This document shows, piece by piece, positions 6,111 through 8,874 of a stretch of 8,874 nt of DNA. The position numbers and the translations under genes are program-made. Below the pieces are notes generated by a model, which made no database searches, was not told the DNA's origin, and was given only the letters and a program-made list of their open reading frames with translations. Source of the stretch: Clostridiales bacterium (GTDB lineage Bacteria > Bacillota > Clostridia > Oscillospirales > JAAYXM01). Positions within the stretch are counted from its first letter, which is position 1. Each line of letters begins with the position of its first letter. The DNA lies in assembly GCA_012515925.1 (NCBI GenBank), contig JAAYXM010000208.1, positions 1 through 8,874 of the forward strand. The letters are read 5' to 3'.

Positions 6111-7865
6111 ATGTTATTTCCGGAACAATTTCTGTATGAGCTGACATCAAGATGCGACATAGTGCAAACGGTTTCGCGGTATGTGGCTCTTTCGCGCCGC
6201 GGTACGCGGCATTTCGGACTGTGTCCGTTCCATAACGAAAAAACACCCTCGTTCTGCGTTTCGGCGGACAGGCAGTTTTATTACTGCTTCGGCTGCGGCG
6301 CGGGCGGGGACGTTATATCCTTTATTATGGGAATCGAAAACATCAGCTTTACCGACGCGGTGGCGAAGCTTGCGGAGCAGGCGGGAATGCGCGTTCCGGA
6401 AACCGGCGCGGATTTTGAAGCGGGTAAAAAACGAAAAAGGCTTATCGAGGTCTGCCGGGACGCGGCGCGGTTTTATCATGACATGCTTAAATCCGGGGCG
6501 GGAAGCCCCGCTCGCGCGTATCTTGAAAGGCGCGGCATAAAGGCCGCCGCGATAACCGCGTTCGGTATCGGATATTCCCCGCCGGAGCGGGACTTATTGA
6601 TAAATACGCTGGCGGATAAGGGATATAATAAAACCGAGCTTTTAGAGGCGGGGCTCATCGTGCCGGATTCGTCCGGCGGGTTTTACGACAGGTTCAGAAA
6701 CCGTGTGATGTTTCCGATTATCGACGCGCGCGGCGCGGTTATAGGGTTCGGCGGGCGGGTGCTCGACGATTCGCAGCCGAAATATCTAAACTCGCCGGAA
6801 ACACTGATATTCAACAAAAGAAAAAACCTGTTCGCGCTCAACATCGCGCGAAAAAGCAAAAGCGACTATTTCATATTGGCCGAAGGATATCTGGACGTTA
6901 TCTCTCTTCATCAGGAGGGCTTCGGCAGCGCCGTCGCGTCACTCGGCACCGCGATTACCGGGGAGCAGGGGCGGTTGGTTTCAAGATACAAGAAAAAGGT
7001 GGTAATCGCGTATGACTCCGATACCGCGGGTATAAACGCGTCGGAGCGGGCGATTGAGATAATGAAGTCGAGCGGGGTTTCGGTCAGGGTACTCAGAATG
7101 ACGGGCGCCAAGGACCCGGACGAGTATATCAAGAAATTCGGGCGTGAGAAGTTCGCCCGCCTGCTTGACGCCTCAAAGCGCGACACGGAATACAGGCTTG
7201 ACACGCTGCGCGCCAAACACGATTTGAAGGACGACGCCGAAAGGCTCGAATACCTTAAGGAAGCGGTTGAAGTTCTGTCCCGGCTTGACGGGGCAATCGA
7301 GCGGGATATATACATAGCGCGGGTTGCGGAAACCGCCGGGGTTTCAAAGGACGCGGTTTTCGCCGAGGTTAACGGACAGCGCCGCGCGGCGGCAAAGAAA
7401 AGCCTCAAGGAAAAGGAGAAGCGGGACTTATCGCCGGTAAGAAAGCTTATGCCGGCGTCAAGGGAGCTTAAATACTCCCATCCCAAATCCGCGTTTGCCG
7501 AGGAAGGGCTCGCGGCGCTGCTTTTCGCTTACCGCGATTTGATACCGAAAGCCGCGGAAAAGCTCAAACCCGAGCATTTTTCGTCCGAGCTTCTCGCGAG
7601 GCTCTACGCGTTGATTTCGGAGCAGTACAGAGAGGGTTCGGAGCTTACGATGTCGGGCATCGCGCTGAAATTCGACCCTGAGGAAACCGCGCATATAGCC
7701 GCGGTCCTCGCACGGCACGGCTCGCCGCCGAAAGACGCGCTCGACGATTATATAGACACGATAGAAAGGGAGTTTATTATAAGAAACGCGGAAAGCGGAG
7801 ACGGCGATTTATTGATTAAAGCCGCGGAATTCTACAGAAAAAAGAAGGGTTATGGTGATAAGTAA
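6111..7865 (+). CDS. dnaG: DNA primase
   Basis: This 584-residue primase makes RNA primers at the replication fork, working with the replicative helicase. The N-terminal zinc domain has C38, H41, C59 and C62 in a CPFHNEKTPSF...YYCFGCG context. The RNA-polymerase core follows (about 110-360), with the basic FRNRVMFPI and YLNSPET motifs, then the Toprim centre: E258 in AEGYLDV, and D302 and D304 in AYDSDTAG. KDPDEYI (334-340) is a typical following motif. A less conserved C-terminal helicase-interaction region follows a basic linker (about 410-440). Length is normal for the family. The ATG at 6111 has only a weak GGAAG-type site and lies 41 bases after dgt. The stop shares one base with the rpoD start. 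Confidence 0.96.
   Translation: MLFPEQFLYELTSRCDIVQTVSRYVALSRRGTRHFGLCPFHNEKTPSFCVSADRQFYYCFGCGAGGDVISFIMGIENISFTDAVAKLAEQAGMRVPETGADFEAGKKRKRLIEVCRDAARFYHDMLKSGAGSPARAYLERRGIKAAAITAFGIGYSPPERDLLINTLADKGYNKTELLEAGLIVPDSSGGFYDRFRNRVMFPIIDARGAVIGFGGRVLDDSQPKYLNSPETLIFNKRKNLFALNIARKSKSDYFILAEGYLDVISLHQEGFGSAVASLGTAITGEQGRLVSRYKKKVVIAYDSDTAGINASERAIEIMKSSGVSVRVLRMTGAKDPDEYIKKFGREKFARLLDASKRDTEYRLDTLRAKHDLKDDAERLEYLKEAVEVLSRLDGAIERDIYIARVAETAGVSKDAVFAEVNGQRRAAAKKSLKEKEKRDLSPVRKLMPASRELKYSHPKSAFAEEGLAALLFAYRDLIPKAAEKLKPEHFSSELLARLYALISEQYREGSELTMSGIALKFDPEETAHIAAVLARHGSPPKDALDDYIDTIEREFIIRNAESGDGDLLIKAAEFYRKKKGYGDK
7854..7859 (+). promoter_or_regulatory. Ribosome binding site for rpoD inside the dnaG end
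   Basis: GGTGAT lies five bases before the ATG at 7865, within the last codons of dnaG. Together with the TAATG overlap it suggests re-initiation by ribosomes finishing dnaG. Residue 12 is also a Met with a GGAAG upstream, so a slightly later start is possible. Confidence 0.5.
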
Positions 7866-8874
7866 TGGAAAAAAACGAAAACGGAAGTAAAAAGCATATG
7901 GGAAAGAACGATAACGACATACTCGGAATGGAGCAGAACGAAAGCGAAAAAAAGAGCAATGAGATTTCTCCGGAGGATAAAAAGCATATTTTAAAGGAGC
8001 TTATCGAGACCGGCAAAAAACGCGGCAAGCTTTCGTCAAAGGAGCTTATGTATGTCGCCGAGGAGCTCGAGCTTGATTCCGACCAGATGGACAAGCTTTA
8101 CGATACGCTCGAAAGCCTCGGGATTGAGCTGCCGCTCGAGGAATTCATCGCGGACATACCCGATGACGACATACCCGACGATTTAGAAGACATCGAGACA
8201 ATCCCCGAGGAAGAGCTTGCCGACCCGACGGCGCTTATGGAAGGGCTCAATATCGACGACCACGTGCGTATCTACTTAAAGGAGATAGGCAAGGTTGACC
8301 TGCTTACGCCCGACGAGGAGATTGAGCTCGCCAAGCGTATGAAGCAGGGCGACGAGGTCGCGAAAATGCGCCTTGCCGAGGCGAACCTCAGGCTCGTGGT
8401 TTCGATCGCGAAGCGGTATGTGGGGCGCGGTATGCTGTTTCTTGATTTGATTCAGGAGGGCAATTTAGGGCTTATCAAGGCGGTCGAGAAATTCGACCAC
8501 ACCAAAGGATATAAATTCTCGACCTACGCCACATGGTGGATTCGCCAGGCGATAACCCGCGCGATAGCGGACCAGGCGCGGACTATTCGCATCCCCGTAC
8601 ACATGGTCGAGACGATTAACAAGGTAATTCGCGTTTCCCGCCAGCTGCTCCAGGAGTTAGGGCATGACCCGGCCCCCGAGGAGGTCGCGGCCGAGATGAA
8701 CATGCCCGTAAGCCGTGTGCGAGAAATTTTAAAAATCGCGCAGGAGCCCGTTTCGCTCGAAACGCCGATCGGCGAGGAGGAGGATTCGCACCTGGGCGAT
8801 TTCATCCCCGACGAGGACGCGCAAGAGCCGGCGGAGGTGGCGTCGTTCACGCTCCTGCGCGAACAGCTCGTCGA
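7865..8874 (+). CDS. rpoD: Housekeeping RNA polymerase sigma factor (sigma-A/sigma-70), 3' end outside window
   Basis: The first 336 residues are present and the frame is open to the window edge. After a short charged leader (about 1-34), a region-1.1-like segment covers about 35-90, followed by a very acidic stretch (about 92-120). Region 1.2 begins at DDHVRIYLKEIGKVDLLTPDEE (from 131). Region 2 (about 167-240) contains ANLRLVVSIAKRY, GLIKAVEKFD and the -10 recognition/melting segment KGYKFSTYATWWIRQAI. Region 3 follows from IRIPVHMVE to about 320. Region 4, which reads the -35, is missing because the window ends first. The presence of region 1.1 and the near-invariant region 2 mark the primary sigma factor rather than an alternative one. 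Being promoted with dnaG and dgt, it belongs to the classical macromolecular-synthesis operon. Confidence 0.96.
   Translation, partial: MEKNENGSKKHMGKNDNDILGMEQNESEKKSNEISPEDKKHILKELIETGKKRGKLSSKELMYVAEELELDSDQMDKLYDTLESLGIELPLEEFIADIPDDDIPDDLEDIETIPEEELADPTALMEGLNIDDHVRIYLKEIGKVDLLTPDEEIELAKRMKQGDEVAKMRLAEANLRLVVSIAKRYVGRGMLFLDLIQEGNLGLIKAVEKFDHTKGYKFSTYATWWIRQAITRAIADQARTIRIPVHMVETINKVIRVSRQLLQELGHDPAPEEVAAEMNMPVSRVREILKIAQEPVSLETPIGEEEDSHLGDFIPDEDAQEPAEVASFTLLREQLV

Noticed and set aside
6911..7486. Minus-strand open frame of 191 codons inside dnaG
   Set aside because: The product is serine/arginine-rich low-complexity sequence mirroring dnaG codon use, so it is a shadow and not a gene.

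Overview
The window looks like chromosomal sequence from a Gram-positive Firmicute, probably a Clostridia (Eubacteriales) lineage. The reasons are the dgt-dnaG-rpoD order, Bacillus-like SpeE and SpeB sequences, purine-rich Shine-Dalgarno sites, TTG starts and AT-rich spacers between GC-richer genes. Species cannot be named from this alone. Almost everything is core housekeeping sequence. I see no phage, CRISPR, toxin or defence system.

Layout: bases 1-154 are non-coding and hold two inverted repeats, one a plausible terminator for the leftward operon. Bases 155-4666 are a tightly packed minus-strand operon, transcribed speD -> speA-type decarboxylase -> speE -> speB -> a cysteine-cluster (YkgJ/CxxCxxCC-like) protein. 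Junctions overlap by 4 bp (speD/speA) and 8 bp (speE/speB), with gaps of 25 bp (speA/speE) and 23 bp (speB/last gene). Bases 4667-5064 are a divergent intergenic region with a leftward and a rightward sigma-A-type promoter. Between them is a 171-bp repeat element. Bases 5065-8874 are a plus-strand macromolecular-synthesis operon: dgt, dnaG and rpoD/sigA, the last running off the end of the window.

How the genes work together: the leftward operon encodes a full route from arginine to spermidine. The decarboxylase makes agmatine and SpeB converts it to putrescine. SpeD supplies decarboxylated S-adenosylmethionine, and SpeE transfers its aminopropyl group. The rightward operon couples dNTP-pool control (dGTPase), replication priming (primase) and the housekeeping sigma factor. 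DnaG and RpoD overlap by one base (TAATG), implying translational coupling.

The most interesting non-gene signal is the element at 4774-4944. It has two exact tandem 21-bp units on the left and two exact tandem 28-bp units on the right. They share a 19-bp core in opposite orientation. The short segment between them reads, on the minus strand, like the C-terminal helix-turn-helix of a REP-associated tyrosine transposase (RAYT). I interpret it as the relic of a RAYT gene reduced to its 3' tail and flanking REP-like repeats. Its right edge contributes part of the apparent -35 box of the dgt operon promoter.
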